Assembly (NCBI RefSeq): GCF_003386665.1
Contig: NZ_QTUB01000001.1
Location: forward strand, 1,054,001 to 1,118,000
Reading direction: 5' to 3'
Length of the DNA: 64,000 bases
From: Xenorhabdus cabanillasii
Lineage (GTDB): Bacteria; Pseudomonadota; Gammaproteobacteria; Enterobacterales; Enterobacteriaceae
Under the pieces are notes generated by a model, which was given only the letters and a program-made list of their open reading frames with translations, was not told the DNA's origin and did no database searches. Every line of letters begins with the position of its first letter. The stretch's first letter is position 1. A program made the position numbers and the translations under genes. Below, in pieces: positions 42,530-51,724 of the stretch.

Positions 42530-43966
42530 ATGACGACAAGAAACGCCTTATGGCTGGTCGTGGGTGCAATGATGCTGGGCCCGGTACAATCCCATGCCAC
42601 CGGACTGTCCCTCACCTTACCGCAGGTGAATCGAAGTGCCCTGGGCTATGGTGCAGAGGCCAGCGGGGCGGTTTCTGATACGTTGTTTTACACGTTGGGG
42701 GGCGGCTCGGTGATTTCGGAGCCGGCGAGTCGCGGGGGTTCAATCACCCTGGCCGGTCTGGAGCTGGGCTGGCGTTCGGATTTGATGTGCGGCAATTTCG
42801 ACCTGAAAACCACGATCAGCAATCAGCTTAATGGCATTACGGCGGGATTCAAGAACCTGATGAGTGATGTGGTTCAGGGGGCCACCGGAGCGGTTGCCAG
42901 CCTCCCCGCCATGATAATTCAGCGGGCCAATCCGGGGCTGTATGACATGCTGACCAACGGGGTATTGCAGGCCAATGTGGCGTTTGATAAAGCCCAGTTC
43001 AATTGTCAGAACATGGCGAAGAGAATGATGGATTTTGCGCAGAACAACAAATGGAGTCAATCAGCGGCTTTGCAGGAGTACAAAAATCAGGTCAACGGCG
43101 GGGATGGTGATGCTGTGCGTGTCAATAATGCCGGCACCAAAGCGACCGGAGCCAGCGGGCACCCGTGGATTGGCGGGCAACGACAGGGCGGAAAGGGGCA
43201 GAATGCCATTCGTCCGACCCGTGATTTAGCCAGCGCCGGGTTTAATATGATGAATCAGCTGCCGGTACTGAGCCAGTCATCGGTCAGCACCTTCAATTGC
43301 GAGGGCAGTGCCTGCCGTAAATTCAGCTCGGCGCGGGAAGCGGCCGAGGCGGTGGTTAGTGTACTGGGCGATCGGGCCATCCGGACCTGCGCGCAAGCCA
43401 CAGAGTGCACCAGTGGGGGCGAGCAACACCAGCCGGGGACGACGGTCGCAGGAACGGGGTTTGCCCCGATGCTGGAAGCCCATACCAAAACGAACGCCGA
43501 ACAACTGGTGAAACTGGTCAGCGGCACGGAGAAACCCACGCGGGTGAATCTCACCAAACTGAAAACCGGCAGTCTGGCCGTGACGCAAGGTGTCATTCAG
43601 GCGTTGCAGCGTGACCCCGATAAGGCCGCCCTGACTGCGCGTCTGGCGGGAGAACTGGCGATGAGTGAGACCATTGAAACCGCGTTACTGATGCGCCGAA
43701 TGCTGATCACTGGCATGTCCGAACCCAATGCGGCAGCACAATCGGAAGCGCTGGCAGAAGGCGACCGCCGGATTGCCGCCCTGGATAGAGAAATCAATGC
43801 GCTGAAAAATGAAATGGAGCTGAAGCAGGCCCTCTCGCGTAACTCCATTCTGACCATTATTGAGCGAGATACGCAGCGTATTCACGCTCATCCGCAAAAA
43901 CAGGTCGCGGACAGTCAGGATGCCCGTTTTTATCAGTTGGAAGCCCCCAACCGTGAGGTCAGGTAA
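42530..43966 (+). CDS. TIGR03755-family ICE protein (TraH-place, PFL_4711)
   Basis: 478 residues. Signal peptide (LWLVVGAMMLGPVQSHA) and a TIGR03755 body (GLELGWRSDLMCGNFDLKTT, AFDKAQFNCQNMAKRMMDFA). A long helical C-terminus (IAALDREINALKNEMELKQA) looks like a coiled coil. AGGAGG lies 5 bp before ATG 42530; longer frames upstream lack it. Periplasmic part of the mating apparatus. Confidence 0.86.
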   Translation: MTTRNALWLVVGAMMLGPVQSHATGLSLTLPQVNRSALGYGAEASGAVSDTLFYTLGGGSVISEPASRGGSITLAGLELGWRSDLMCGNFDLKTTISNQLNGITAGFKNLMSDVVQGATGAVASLPAMIIQRANPGLYDMLTNGVLQANVAFDKAQFNCQNMAKRMMDFAQNNKWSQSAALQEYKNQVNGGDGDAVRVNNAGTKATGASGHPWIGGQRQGGKGQNAIRPTRDLASAGFNMMNQLPVLSQSSVSTFNCEGSACRKFSSAREAAEAVVSVLGDRAIRTCAQATECTSGGEQHQPGTTVAGTGFAPMLEAHTKTNAEQLVKLVSGTEKPTRVNLTKLKTGSLAVTQGVIQALQRDPDKAALTARLAGELAMSETIETALLMRRMLITGMSEPNAAAQSEALAEGDRRIAALDREINALKNEMELKQALSRNSILTIIERDTQRIHAHPQKQVADSQDARFYQLEAPNREVR

Positions 43967-43974
43967 GTTCGACG

Positions 43975-44310
43975 ATGGCAAAAAAACGTGCAAGATTAAA
44001 ACGAGGCATCGGATTATCACTGATTATCGCTTTGGCGATGGTGGTGACGTTAGCTACCGGCTGGGCAGGGATGAATTATCCCGAAACCCTGTCTGCCTTG
44101 AATCGCGGGATGAAAAGGCATCAATCGTTTTGGCTGTTATGGCGGTTAAGTCTTTACGGCGGGCTGCTCTGGGGCGGTTGGAAAATCTGGCAAAGAGTGA
44201 AATATCAGGCGGAATATCGAACAACGCTGAGGCGGATGATGGGGGGCAGCCTGTTGTTTATCCTGCTGGGTGAATACGCCCTGTCAGCCAGTCAGGGAAG
44301 TGTGTCATGA
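43975..44310 (+). CDS. Small ICE membrane protein before traG
   Basis: 111 residues, basic, with about three helices (IGLSLIIALAMVVTLATGWA, WLLWRLSLYGGLLWGG, GSLLFILLGEYALSAS). It overlaps traG by 4 bp and its place is constant in PFGI-1-like modules. Function unknown. Confidence 0.72.
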   Translation: MAKKRARLKRGIGLSLIIALAMVVTLATGWAGMNYPETLSALNRGMKRHQSFWLLWRLSLYGGLLWGGWKIWQRVKYQAEYRTTLRRMMGGSLLFILLGEYALSASQGSVS

Positions 44311-45821
44311 CCACGAACAGTTATCTGGAATATTTCCTGACCCTGCTCGGCTGGGTGGTGAATAATGGCCTGTGGCATATTCTGATTGCCACGGGGTTGT
44401 TTACCCTGCCGTTAGTGGTCAAAGTGATTGCCATTTGGCTGAAAGTGCGGGAGTGCGGGGAGGAAGAAGGCCCTAATGGATTGCAGTCACTGGCCCGGAT
44501 TGAAAATACGTTCTACAGTGCGTTTTTTGTCATGGTGTTTTGCTGCGTGCCGCTGGTCAATGTCAGCTTCAGCACCCTCCAGTATGATACCGCCCGAACC
44601 AAAAGCTGTGGCACCTGGACACCCGGTGCGCCGGAGAACAGCGGTTATGCGCCGGTGATATCCAGCCTGAACAATCAAACGGCGGCAGTGCCGATTTGGT
44701 GGGCCGTGGTGCATCGGTTATCCAAAGGGCTGACGCAGGCGGCGGTGGCCGCCATTCCCTGTCGGCCGGATTTACGGCAACTGCGTTTTGACGTGCAGCA
44801 TACCCGTATCAAGAGCCCGGCACTGGCGGCCGAGTTGCAGGATTTTACCCACGATTGTTATGCGTTGGCATTGTACCAGTGGCAACAACGCGATCCGGAA
44901 CACACCAGCGACCCGATTATCCTGCATGATATCGGCTGGCTGGGCAGCCGTACATTTTTAGCCGGCGATTACCGGACGCTGCAATCGCGCACGCCCCGGG
45001 CTGATTTCCCATGGCAGGAGAGTCGAGACAACGGCCGGCCGTATACCGGGCAGGGCGGCTATCCGAGCTGTCAGGTCTGGTGGTCAGCCGCCAACATCGG
45101 CCTGAAAGATCGGGTACTGGCGCAGGCCGACCCGGGGTTGTGGCTGCGTCTGTCTGCGACACTGAAAATGTTGGGTAAAAACACGCCCGCATATCAGGAA
45201 GCGGTGATCCGCCGTCTGGTCAGCCCGGTAAACCTGACAGTGTCTCAAGCCGGTCAGGTGTATGCCGGCTATGGGGGGAATGCCGATCCCACGCTGTGGG
45301 ATGGCTCGACCCGGATAGGGGCCTCTGCCGGTGCGCTGTTGGGGGGCTTACTGGCTTATCCTATGTTCGATGCGGTACGGCAGGCCCTGCCAATGATGCA
45401 GGCGGTGATTTTGATGGCGTTGTATATCTTAATCCCGTTGCTGCTGTTGGTGGCCGTGTATGAGTTTAAGACCGTGTTTACCCTGACCTGTGTGATTTTT
45501 GCGTTGAATTTCCTGACCTTCTGGTGGGAACTGGCGCGCTGGCTGGACAGCCATTTGCTGGACGCCCTGTACGGCTCAGACACCCACAGCCTGTTTAATC
45601 TGGCGGGCATGCAGAACACCTCGGATGATTTAATCATGGGGCTGGTGATGGGGACGTTGTTTATTGTGCTGCCGATGATCTGGCTGGGGGCGCTGGCCTG
45701 GGCCGGCGTGCGGATGGGCGACGTCGGTGGCCTGATGAGTCAGGGCGTGGGACAGGTCAGGCAATCCGCCGGCATGTTTGGGCAGATGGTGATGCAAAAG
45801 ATGATGTCGAAAGGAAAGTAG
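44307..45821 (+). CDS. traG: TraG N-terminal domain mating-pair protein
   Basis: 504 residues, polytopic: two helices near the N-terminus (LIATGLFTLPLVVKVIAIWL and AFFVMVFCCVPLVNVSFS), a periplasmic middle with PGLWLRLSATLKMLG, then three or four helices near the C-terminus. It is a TraG_N (PFL_4713-like) protein in mating-pair stabilisation and entry exclusion. It ends the transfer operon, with a terminator 20 bp after the stop. Confidence 0.87.
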   Translation: MTTNSYLEYFLTLLGWVVNNGLWHILIATGLFTLPLVVKVIAIWLKVRECGEEEGPNGLQSLARIENTFYSAFFVMVFCCVPLVNVSFSTLQYDTARTKSCGTWTPGAPENSGYAPVISSLNNQTAAVPIWWAVVHRLSKGLTQAAVAAIPCRPDLRQLRFDVQHTRIKSPALAAELQDFTHDCYALALYQWQQRDPEHTSDPIILHDIGWLGSRTFLAGDYRTLQSRTPRADFPWQESRDNGRPYTGQGGYPSCQVWWSAANIGLKDRVLAQADPGLWLRLSATLKMLGKNTPAYQEAVIRRLVSPVNLTVSQAGQVYAGYGGNADPTLWDGSTRIGASAGALLGGLLAYPMFDAVRQALPMMQAVILMALYILIPLLLLVAVYEFKTVFTLTCVIFALNFLTFWWELARWLDSHLLDALYGSDTHSLFNLAGMQNTSDDLIMGLVMGTLFIVLPMIWLGALAWAGVRMGDVGGLMSQGVGQVRQSAGMFGQMVMQKMMSKGK

Positions 45822-45824
45822 ACA

Positions 45825-45902
45825 AACCCGTGTTTACAACGTCAGGGATACGCAGTTATCCCTGAATTGTCGTTTGGGTTTTAGGTCAATTTTCTATTTT
45901 TT
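45825..45902 (+). terminator. Terminator of the transfer operon
   Basis: TCAGGGATA (45842-45850) pairs with TATCCCTGA (45857-45865). An outer AAACCC/GGGTTT pair (45824 and 45874 regions) and T-rich runs up to 45902 follow. It ends the traG transcript. Confidence 0.65.
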
Positions 45903-46390
45903 TGCCTGTTTGATTTATTTATTATTGCCTCGTTCATGAAAAATAAAATAAAGATGTTTAACAAGATAGATAAATGAATCATTTAACGCCAATGCGTTAT
46001 TGATTTAATTTATTCTATTTTATGATGCAGGTCGGTTTTATATTGGTTTTTGTGTCGTTATATTTCATATTGGGATTTTAATACGCAATATTCATGAGGT
46101 GACTCACAAAAAAGAGAATAAACCCATGCCATTTTATTTCATGTGAATTACACTGTAAACGCTATAATACTTAACATGTTCTATATCAATAATGCCATTT
46201 CATTGATAGTAGACGATTTATAGAAACCTCAATGGTTGAAGCCATTGAGGTTTCGCCGTTTAGTGTCATGAAATAAATCTGAATGCATTCGACTTACCGA
46301 TTCAGTTTAATTTTTTCGCTATTGAATTCATGATAAAAAGGATTAAATTGGAACGCCTTGAATATCGTCTGAAAAGGCTCAGGGAAAGTC
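45903..46390. other. AT-rich non-coding stretch after traG
   Basis: No supported gene. It holds a perfect 13-bp inverted repeat (GAAACCTCAATGG at 46223-46235 and CCATTGAGGTTTC at 46242-46254) with a 6-nt loop, terminator-like or a binding site. The rest is very AT-rich and may hold the promoter of the next gene. Confidence 0.5.
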
Positions 46391-46813
46391 ATGCGTGATA
46401 TTGATAAAAATCACAAAAATAAAAAAGTCAAAAAACAATCCGATCATTTTATTCCTTACAAAACGACATATGATCTGCGGTTAACAAAAAGAGAGCCCAA
46501 TTTAATTAACATACTGATGCAAGTTCAGGGGTATGAATATGGCTTTTTGACGGTGTTAGGTGTCCGCCCTTTATCACAACGGGGTAACCCGAAAAGTACC
46601 TCCATTTATGTCGTGCGGTGTCGGTGTGGTAAATATGCCGTCAGGTCACTCAGGGCCATCAGAAATCCGGCGAATATGAATGACATGTGTGAGCATTGTC
46701 GTCACCTGTACAACCTGAGACGCAGAGCCCGCTTTCTTACTGAAGGGAAGGATGTTGATTTGTCAGAATTAACCGGCATTACCGATAAAAAGTCCCTGGA
46801 TATTAAAGAATAA
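46391..46813 (+). CDS. Small zinc-ribbon-like protein
   Basis: 140 residues, very basic at the N-terminus (KNHKNKKVKKQ). In the C-terminal half CRCGKYAVR and CEHCRHLYNLRRRARF carry two Cys pairs, probably one zinc site, so DNA or RNA binding is likely. AGGGAAAG precedes ATG 46391. I recall similar proteins from phage- and ICE-borne genes but cannot name the family. Confidence 0.7.
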   Translation: MRDIDKNHKNKKVKKQSDHFIPYKTTYDLRLTKREPNLINILMQVQGYEYGFLTVLGVRPLSQRGNPKSTSIYVVRCRCGKYAVRSLRAIRNPANMNDMCEHCRHLYNLRRRARFLTEGKDVDLSELTGITDKKSLDIKE

Positions 46814-46977
46814 AGGAAGGGTATTGCGCTTGAATCTGAACTACCTGAGCGCGTAAAAACCGTGGGGCAGAGATCATCGCACTGACATTGACCCGGTTTG
46901 ATGCACACGCTACCATCGAAATGTAATTATCAGTGATCTGTTCGCCTGTGAGGATCACCCATGCGATGGCGAAACAA

Positions 46978-47050
46978 AGCTCCCGTAGCCTGCAAGGGAG
47001 CGCATTACCCTGTGGTACATCTGCGCACTTTTGGAAGCAGATATCGTCAG
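46978..47050 (+). ncRNA. STAXI-like structured RNA element, copy 2
   Basis: The same two hairpins as at 14127-14196: CTCCC/GGGAG (46980-47000) and ATCTGC/GCAGAT (47019-47042). Loop sequences are partly changed, and the possible GTAGCC-GGTAC pseudoknot pairing is kept. Conserved stems with varied loops argue for selection on structure. It is followed about 560 bp later by a XerDC-type integrase gene. Confidence 0.6.
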
Positions 47051-47615
47051 ACAATAACCCGTCGTCCGACGATGAAAGTTATCCGGTGTGATTCACGACC
47101 GGCTTATCATGCAATACGAACAGCGCAGGCTTTGCGTTGTCCCGAATACCGACGATAAACGTCCTGAATGTTGTGCGGCGTCACTTGCGTAAAAGCAGCG
47201 CGATTACCAAGTGACGCCGCTAAGCGGCCAACGCCCAGAGCATATCCGGCCTGCCTTTACGACCCATTTGATCCCCGTATTACTCAAAGTCACCCGCTGT
47301 TACGGGCCTTTTTCTGTCTGAATCGACTTGCTTCGTTTGTTTTTTTAATCCACTGCCTGACAACAGGCTGATACCGAAAAAAGGAGAAATTACCCACGTC
47401 ACGATAATGAGGCGTTCACCCTGATTGCATCAGGCACTGAACGGGGAGCATGTCATCGCTGTGCTGAGCACGTTGCGAGCTCCTGCAAAAACTCAACACA
47501 ACCTCGCCCTTGCTACACATTGTCTGACGCACCACGGAACGGTGAACCTGAACCGACACGCAGGGATTTGTTTAAAAATGAATAAAATAAAAGCAAATGC
47601 TCAGGAGATGCGAGG
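47051..47615. promoter_or_regulatory. Non-coding stretch before the XerDC-type integrase
   Basis: Over 500 bp with no gene I can support; small open frames lack ribosome sites. It contains a perfect 13-bp inverted repeat, GCGGCGTCACTTG (47175-47187) and CAAGTGACGCCGC (47208-47220) with a 20-nt loop, and a CCGGT/ACCGG palindrome near 47095. The 13-bp repeat may be a recombinase or regulator site. Confidence 0.45.
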
Positions 47616-48584
47616 ATGGCGCAGAAATCGACACGTTCTAAAATCGAACGGTTCAGAAAAGAATTTATGACCCATGCCCGGCAAGCGGGCGGGAGTTTTG
47701 CGACGGTGGCGGATCGTGAGCGGATTGCCCGGCAGTTTCTTCACTTTCTGAAAGACAAGGGCATTAAGCTCCGGCAGATGGACAACCTCAAAACAAAATA
47801 TATCGAGCACTACATTGCCCAGCGAAAGGCTGACCCTATCAGCCCCCGGACACTGCAAAATGAGATGGCGGCGCTAAGAACCATTTTAACGCAGGCCGGG
47901 AAACACAAGCTGGCAGCAGCCGATAATCCGCGTCTGAGCAACCGGGCACTGGGTATTGCTAATACGGATCGCCGGGGAACAAAAATGGCGTTAACCCCGG
48001 CAGAATTTCAGGCGGCTTTTCAGCAAGTCGAACAAAAAGATCGGGGCGTGGCCGCGGTAATGCAGCTGGCGTATGCATTGGGGCTGCGTACCAAAGAAGC
48101 GGTGGAAGCAGGTAAATCCTTAGCCACCTGGAAAAAAGCGCTGGAAAACGGTCATACCTCCGTGCGAATAGTGTTCGGCACCAAAGGCGGGCGGCCAAGG
48201 CAGACGGTCATACTGGATCGGCAAGCCTTGCAACAGGCTATTGCCTATGCTGAGCGCGAACAGGCAAGGCGCAGGGGCAGATTAATAGATAAACCCACGA
48301 TCCATCAGGCGATAGATCGTTACCGTTACGTGGTCAGACGCGCCGGACTGGTGGGTAAGCTAGCGCCGCACAGCATGCGCTACCATTTTGCGCAGCAATC
48401 CGGGGCATATTACAAAGCACAGGGGTTCAGTGAGCAGGAAGTGCTGGCATTGGTATCAATGGATTTAGGGCATGGTGATGGGCGGGGGCGTTATATCCGG
48501 CAGGTGTATTACCAGAATGTTGAGGGTGAATACACGGAATTATTTACAGGGTCTGGAACATGTGACTCACAATATTTTAATTGA
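47616..48584 (+). CDS. XerDC-type tyrosine recombinase (Integrase_1 group)
   Basis: 322 residues. The N-terminal SAM-like domain (~5-95) and a catalytic domain (~125-310) have Arg in ALGLRTKEAV, a basic KGGRPRQTV, HSMRYHFAQQ (HxxR), LGHGDGRGRY (His) and the Tyr in IRQVYYQN. This fits the group of integrase-domain proteins found inside enterobacterial ICEs and plasmids rather than the att-flanking integrase at 2342. GAGG lies before ATG 47616. It may resolve circles or move the cargo that follows. Confidence 0.88.
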   Translation: MAQKSTRSKIERFRKEFMTHARQAGGSFATVADRERIARQFLHFLKDKGIKLRQMDNLKTKYIEHYIAQRKADPISPRTLQNEMAALRTILTQAGKHKLAAADNPRLSNRALGIANTDRRGTKMALTPAEFQAAFQQVEQKDRGVAAVMQLAYALGLRTKEAVEAGKSLATWKKALENGHTSVRIVFGTKGGRPRQTVILDRQALQQAIAYAEREQARRRGRLIDKPTIHQAIDRYRYVVRRAGLVGKLAPHSMRYHFAQQSGAYYKAQGFSEQEVLALVSMDLGHGDGRGRYIRQVYYQNVEGEYTELFTGSGTCDSQYFN

Positions 48585-48899
48585 CCTCAAAAATACCCGC
48601 TTCTCGCTCAAACCAGATCCCTGAGGCTTGCCTATGAGTATTTTCGTATCAAATCGGACGTTACATGTTCTGCCAGTATCCTTCCTGTTATAGACAATCT
48701 GGCATGTTCTCCATCACAATGGTTAAGTATATTAAAATTATTTATCCCTACACCGATTTTGTCTAATAAACTGTTGAACACATATTTAATGTGACATTTT
48801 TGCACTGATAAGTAGTATGTAGATAACATGCACTGAATTTGGCGCATATTTACTTTGTGCGAAGATAAACGCTATAAATTTTGTCAAGGGAGTGAATTC
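48585..48899. other. AT-rich intergenic stretch at a composition change
   Basis: After the recombinase the base composition falls to clearly AT-rich. A 71-codon minus-strand frame (48632-48847) lacks a ribosome site. I see no repeats. It is likely the left boundary of the cargo. Confidence 0.4.
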
Positions 48900-49907
48900 A
48901 TGTTATTGGAGAATAGTCTTCAACAAGACGTTATTGCATCTGTGAAAAAATCATTAACTTTTGATCATTTTTACCAAAGAATCAAACCCGATATATCATC
49001 ATTTATTAGTGTAACCTCAAAACTATCGCTAAAAAACCTCGATGATTGGGAGCGCTTAATTCGCTGGGAAATCTACTCATCGCTCCAGCAATATAACTCC
49101 CAAGCTACAGAAATTAAGAGTCAGTTAATTGGTTCTCTTAGATGGCTGGATTTATGCAATGCTGATGGCTTCAAGCGAGAGAGAGCACTCAAGATATTAG
49201 CAGGTGGAGCACCAAACAGCTTTCTACTTACTTTGGTATTCCGAAAACTGAATGACTGGGTACCACAGGTAAGAATTGCTGCACGTGATGTATTGCCATT
49301 AATTGTGGAACAATCAGATCCAGAGATTATCGTTGATGTCTTATTTATAATACTTCCCTATTGGAATTCATGGGGAAGAATGGGGGATGAAGAAAAACAA
49401 ATCCTACTGAATATTATTGCAATGAATCAAGTTGCCGAGTCCCTTAAGAAGCGACTTATCTTATCTACTTCTGGGCCTGCCGCTACTATATTTTCACAGG
49501 CTGGTCGTATCGATGCACTGGATACCTTTCTGGCTGAAATTGCAGAGTTATCAGTTCAGCCTGCCTTGCGAGCCAAAGCATATCGCTGCCTGTTAGAAAG
49601 CAAATTTGTTTGGGCTGAAGGAAATACATGGCAGTGGGCAGACAAAGTATATGGCATACGGCGACGTATTCCTGTTTTAAATGAAAGGATAGTAAGCACA
49701 ACAACCTCATTTATTGAGTACTTAAACATGGCAACAACTGACCGTTCCCCTATGGTTCGTCGTATTGCTGGAGAAATGCTAATTAAACAGTTAGAAAATA
49801 TTGGAGAAGAAGCGTTTAAATTGGCACAATTGCTAGCATCAGACAAATCAACAGCAGTGGCAGAACGAGGAAGGTATGTATTAACTGTTTTAGCAAAGTT
49901 AGTTTGA
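48900..49907 (+). CDS. HEAT-repeat-like protein of unknown function
   Basis: 335 residues, all helical. Repeating helix pairs such as DGFKRERALKILAGGAPNSF, WVPQVRIAARDVLPLIVEQ and DRSPMVRRIAGEMLIKQL resemble HEAT repeats. AAGGGAG lies 7 bp before ATG 48900. It is AT-rich. HEAT-type scaffolds bind proteins or DNA, and some act in defence or DNA repair, but no catalytic motif is seen and no partner is visible. An IS4 element sits just downstream. Confidence 0.7.
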   Translation: MLLENSLQQDVIASVKKSLTFDHFYQRIKPDISSFISVTSKLSLKNLDDWERLIRWEIYSSLQQYNSQATEIKSQLIGSLRWLDLCNADGFKRERALKILAGGAPNSFLLTLVFRKLNDWVPQVRIAARDVLPLIVEQSDPEIIVDVLFIILPYWNSWGRMGDEEKQILLNIIAMNQVAESLKKRLILSTSGPAATIFSQAGRIDALDTFLAEIAELSVQPALRAKAYRCLLESKFVWAEGNTWQWADKVYGIRRRIPVLNERIVSTTTSFIEYLNMATTDRSPMVRRIAGEMLIKQLENIGEEAFKLAQLLASDKSTAVAERGRYVLTVLAKLV

Positions 49908-49914
49908 GAAGATA

Positions 49915-51249
49915 GATAATGACAGCCACAAAATATAAGGTTAATTAATTTGTTTAAAGCACTCATCCAATATCATGTTTTTCCTGACTTTTCTTTGTGG
50001 TGTCTTGAAGGCATTTTGGGATAAGTATTCTTTCGCTTCTTCCAGACAAAAAATGATTTCTGACCAGGCCTTTTGAAGAACGCTGCTTAATATGGGGCGT
50101 AGCCAAATACAAGTATTATTAGCGGCTTTCAATAAGGATACTGTCGGCAGTAAACGTCTTGCTAGACTACGCCTGAACAGTAATCCTAATAAACTCAGCC
50201 AGATAAGATTTTCAACGATGGATTTGTGGCGGGTGGCATAGCTCCGCCAATTCGTATGTGATTTCAGTTCATTAAACAGTAATTCAACCTGCCAACGACA
50301 ACGGTAAACGACCATAATATCATCAGCGGTAAATTCAGTTGCAGATAAATTCGTCAGCCACAGACAGTAACGACGCTCTTCGGCCACCCAGCGCCGAATA
50401 ATACGAAACTCAAAACCGTCACGGCGGCAGGTCAAATCCAACACTTCCGAACGATTTTTTCGCCGTGTAATGTCTTTTAGCTTGAGAGCTCTCAGTTTAG
50501 GCAGCGATTTTCCCTGCCCATTTTTTGCGTCAATAATGAGTGGATTAAGTGACTTACCTCCCCGAACGATAAACGAACCACCGTACTGCGAGACCTGTTG
50601 GAAATAGGCGAAATCGGCATAACCTGCATCCGCCAAGAGCAACTGGTCTCGCAACATTTCCGGTGCAGGCAGGTAAGCGCGCTCAGAAGCGGTATCAGCG
50701 GTAATGGTCATTTCAGTCGGTACTTGTGTAAACAAATACAGGGTCATATGGCATTCAACAGCGGCCAGAGAAGGGCTGAACCGATAAGCAAATGTGCCTG
50801 ATAATGCAGAATGCACTTTGAATGAACTGCCATCCTGCAAGAGCACATTTTTAATCCGTTGAAATTTTTTGGGCGGCGGTATGACGTGTTTTTCAACAAA
50901 TTGAGCAATGGCAAATCTGACTAATATTTTGACAAAGTCAGTCAGGGCGGATTTTTTAAGATGATTGTAGAAAGGTCTGTATTGGATACGGTGTTTTTTC
51001 TCTGGCATCAACCCATTGATTTGTTGGTGTAAATGAGAAATTGAGGTGATATTTCCCGTACTGATTACTTGTATCAGGGCAAGAATAAACAGGCGGGGTT
51101 CAAGGCATCGGAGCCGTCGTGTAAAGCCACATCGGCGAGCCATTTTTTCTAAAAGAGCATCATTGAAGAATTGCATTAACTGGTGTTTTATAGCGATAAT
51201 TGTCATAGGCTTCATGCGTATTTGGGTGGTTTGTTTGGCAACAATTATC
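49915..51249 (-). mobile_element. IS4-family insertion sequence
   Basis: About 1.33 kb around one transposase. The ends share GATAAT...GCCA (left from 49915, right inverted to 51249) as imperfect terminal repeats. No clear target duplication was found, so the ends are approximate. It separates the HEAT-repeat gene from the biosynthetic genes. Confidence 0.68.
49941..51215 (-). CDS. IS4-family transposase
   Basis: A 424-residue DDE transposase. D in VLLQDGSSF (128), D in LLADAGY (196), and E in YRCRWQVELLFNELK (311), which is the Y-R-E-K signature of IS4. It is full length with no frameshift, so it may be active. Most DDE residues and both ends of the protein look intact. Confidence 0.93.
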   Translation of the reverse strand: MKPMTIIAIKHQLMQFFNDALLEKMARRCGFTRRLRCLEPRLFILALIQVISTGNITSISHLHQQINGLMPEKKHRIQYRPFYNHLKKSALTDFVKILVRFAIAQFVEKHVIPPPKKFQRIKNVLLQDGSSFKVHSALSGTFAYRFSPSLAAVECHMTLYLFTQVPTEMTITADTASERAYLPAPEMLRDQLLLADAGYADFAYFQQVSQYGGSFIVRGGKSLNPLIIDAKNGQGKSLPKLRALKLKDITRRKNRSEVLDLTCRRDGFEFRIIRRWVAEERRYCLWLTNLSATEFTADDIMVVYRCRWQVELLFNELKSHTNWRSYATRHKSIVENLIWLSLLGLLFRRSLARRLLPTVSLLKAANNTCIWLRPILSSVLQKAWSEIIFCLEEAKEYLSQNAFKTPQRKVRKNMILDECFKQIN

Positions 51250-51432
51250 CAATCACAAATGAGGCCTTTTTTCTATCTTAAATAAAGGGTTATCTCTTAA
51301 GATCCTGTATATGTGACAGGATTAAAGTTTTTAATTCTTGTTGAATGAAATGTGATGTAAGGTGATTTACAATCTTTTTTGTAGATTGCTCAGTGCTATT
51401 CTTCTGTAATAATTTTGGGGAGATATGTTTAT

Positions 51433-51594
51433 ATGAATTCTAATCTTCCTTGAATCAGTATTCATATAGCTACTGAATATTTAGTGAGACCTCATTTAAT
51501 ATCAGATGAATTTACCATCACATCAATTTATAATCACTTAACTTTCGAAGAATTAATTAAAGCTATTATGCGATCCATATCAAGGAAATTATAA
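51433..51594 (+). pseudogene. Small open frame interrupted by an in-frame TGA
   Basis: ATG 51433, after GGGGAG, gives MNSNLP, then TGA (51451), and the same frame continues as ISIHIATEYLVRPHL and SIYNHLTFEELIKAIM to TAA 51592. The downstream part looks protein-like. A TGG to TGA change in a 53-codon gene is one explanation. It could also be the tail of a gene damaged near the IS4 insertion. Confidence 0.35.
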
Positions 51595-51632
51595 AGATAA
51601 AGTATATTATGATGTTATCAAAAAATTAACAC

Positions 51633-51684
51633 ATTGTTAATGTGTTTACCTGAAGTAAATTGTTAATGTGTTTACCTGAAGTAA
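51633..51684 (+). repeat. Perfect 26-bp tandem duplication upstream of the biosynthetic operon
   Basis: The 26-bp unit at 51633-51658, which contains TTAATGTGTTTACCTGAAG, is repeated without change at 51659-51684, 40 bp before the diiron oxygenase start. It may be a doubled activator or repressor site, or recent slippage. The region around it is AT-rich and otherwise empty. Confidence 0.75.
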
Positions 51685-51724
51685 CCTTAGCGAAAATAAT
51701 TAATTATTGATAAATGGGCTGCTT

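Noticed and set aside
43860..44273. 137-codon frame overlapping the TIGR03755 end and the small membrane protein
   Set aside because: The 43975-44310 frame has the better composition, coupling to traG and membrane helices.
47425..47670. 81-codon frame overlapping the second recombinase start
   Set aside because: No ribosome site, overlaps a clear gene, translation not protein-like.
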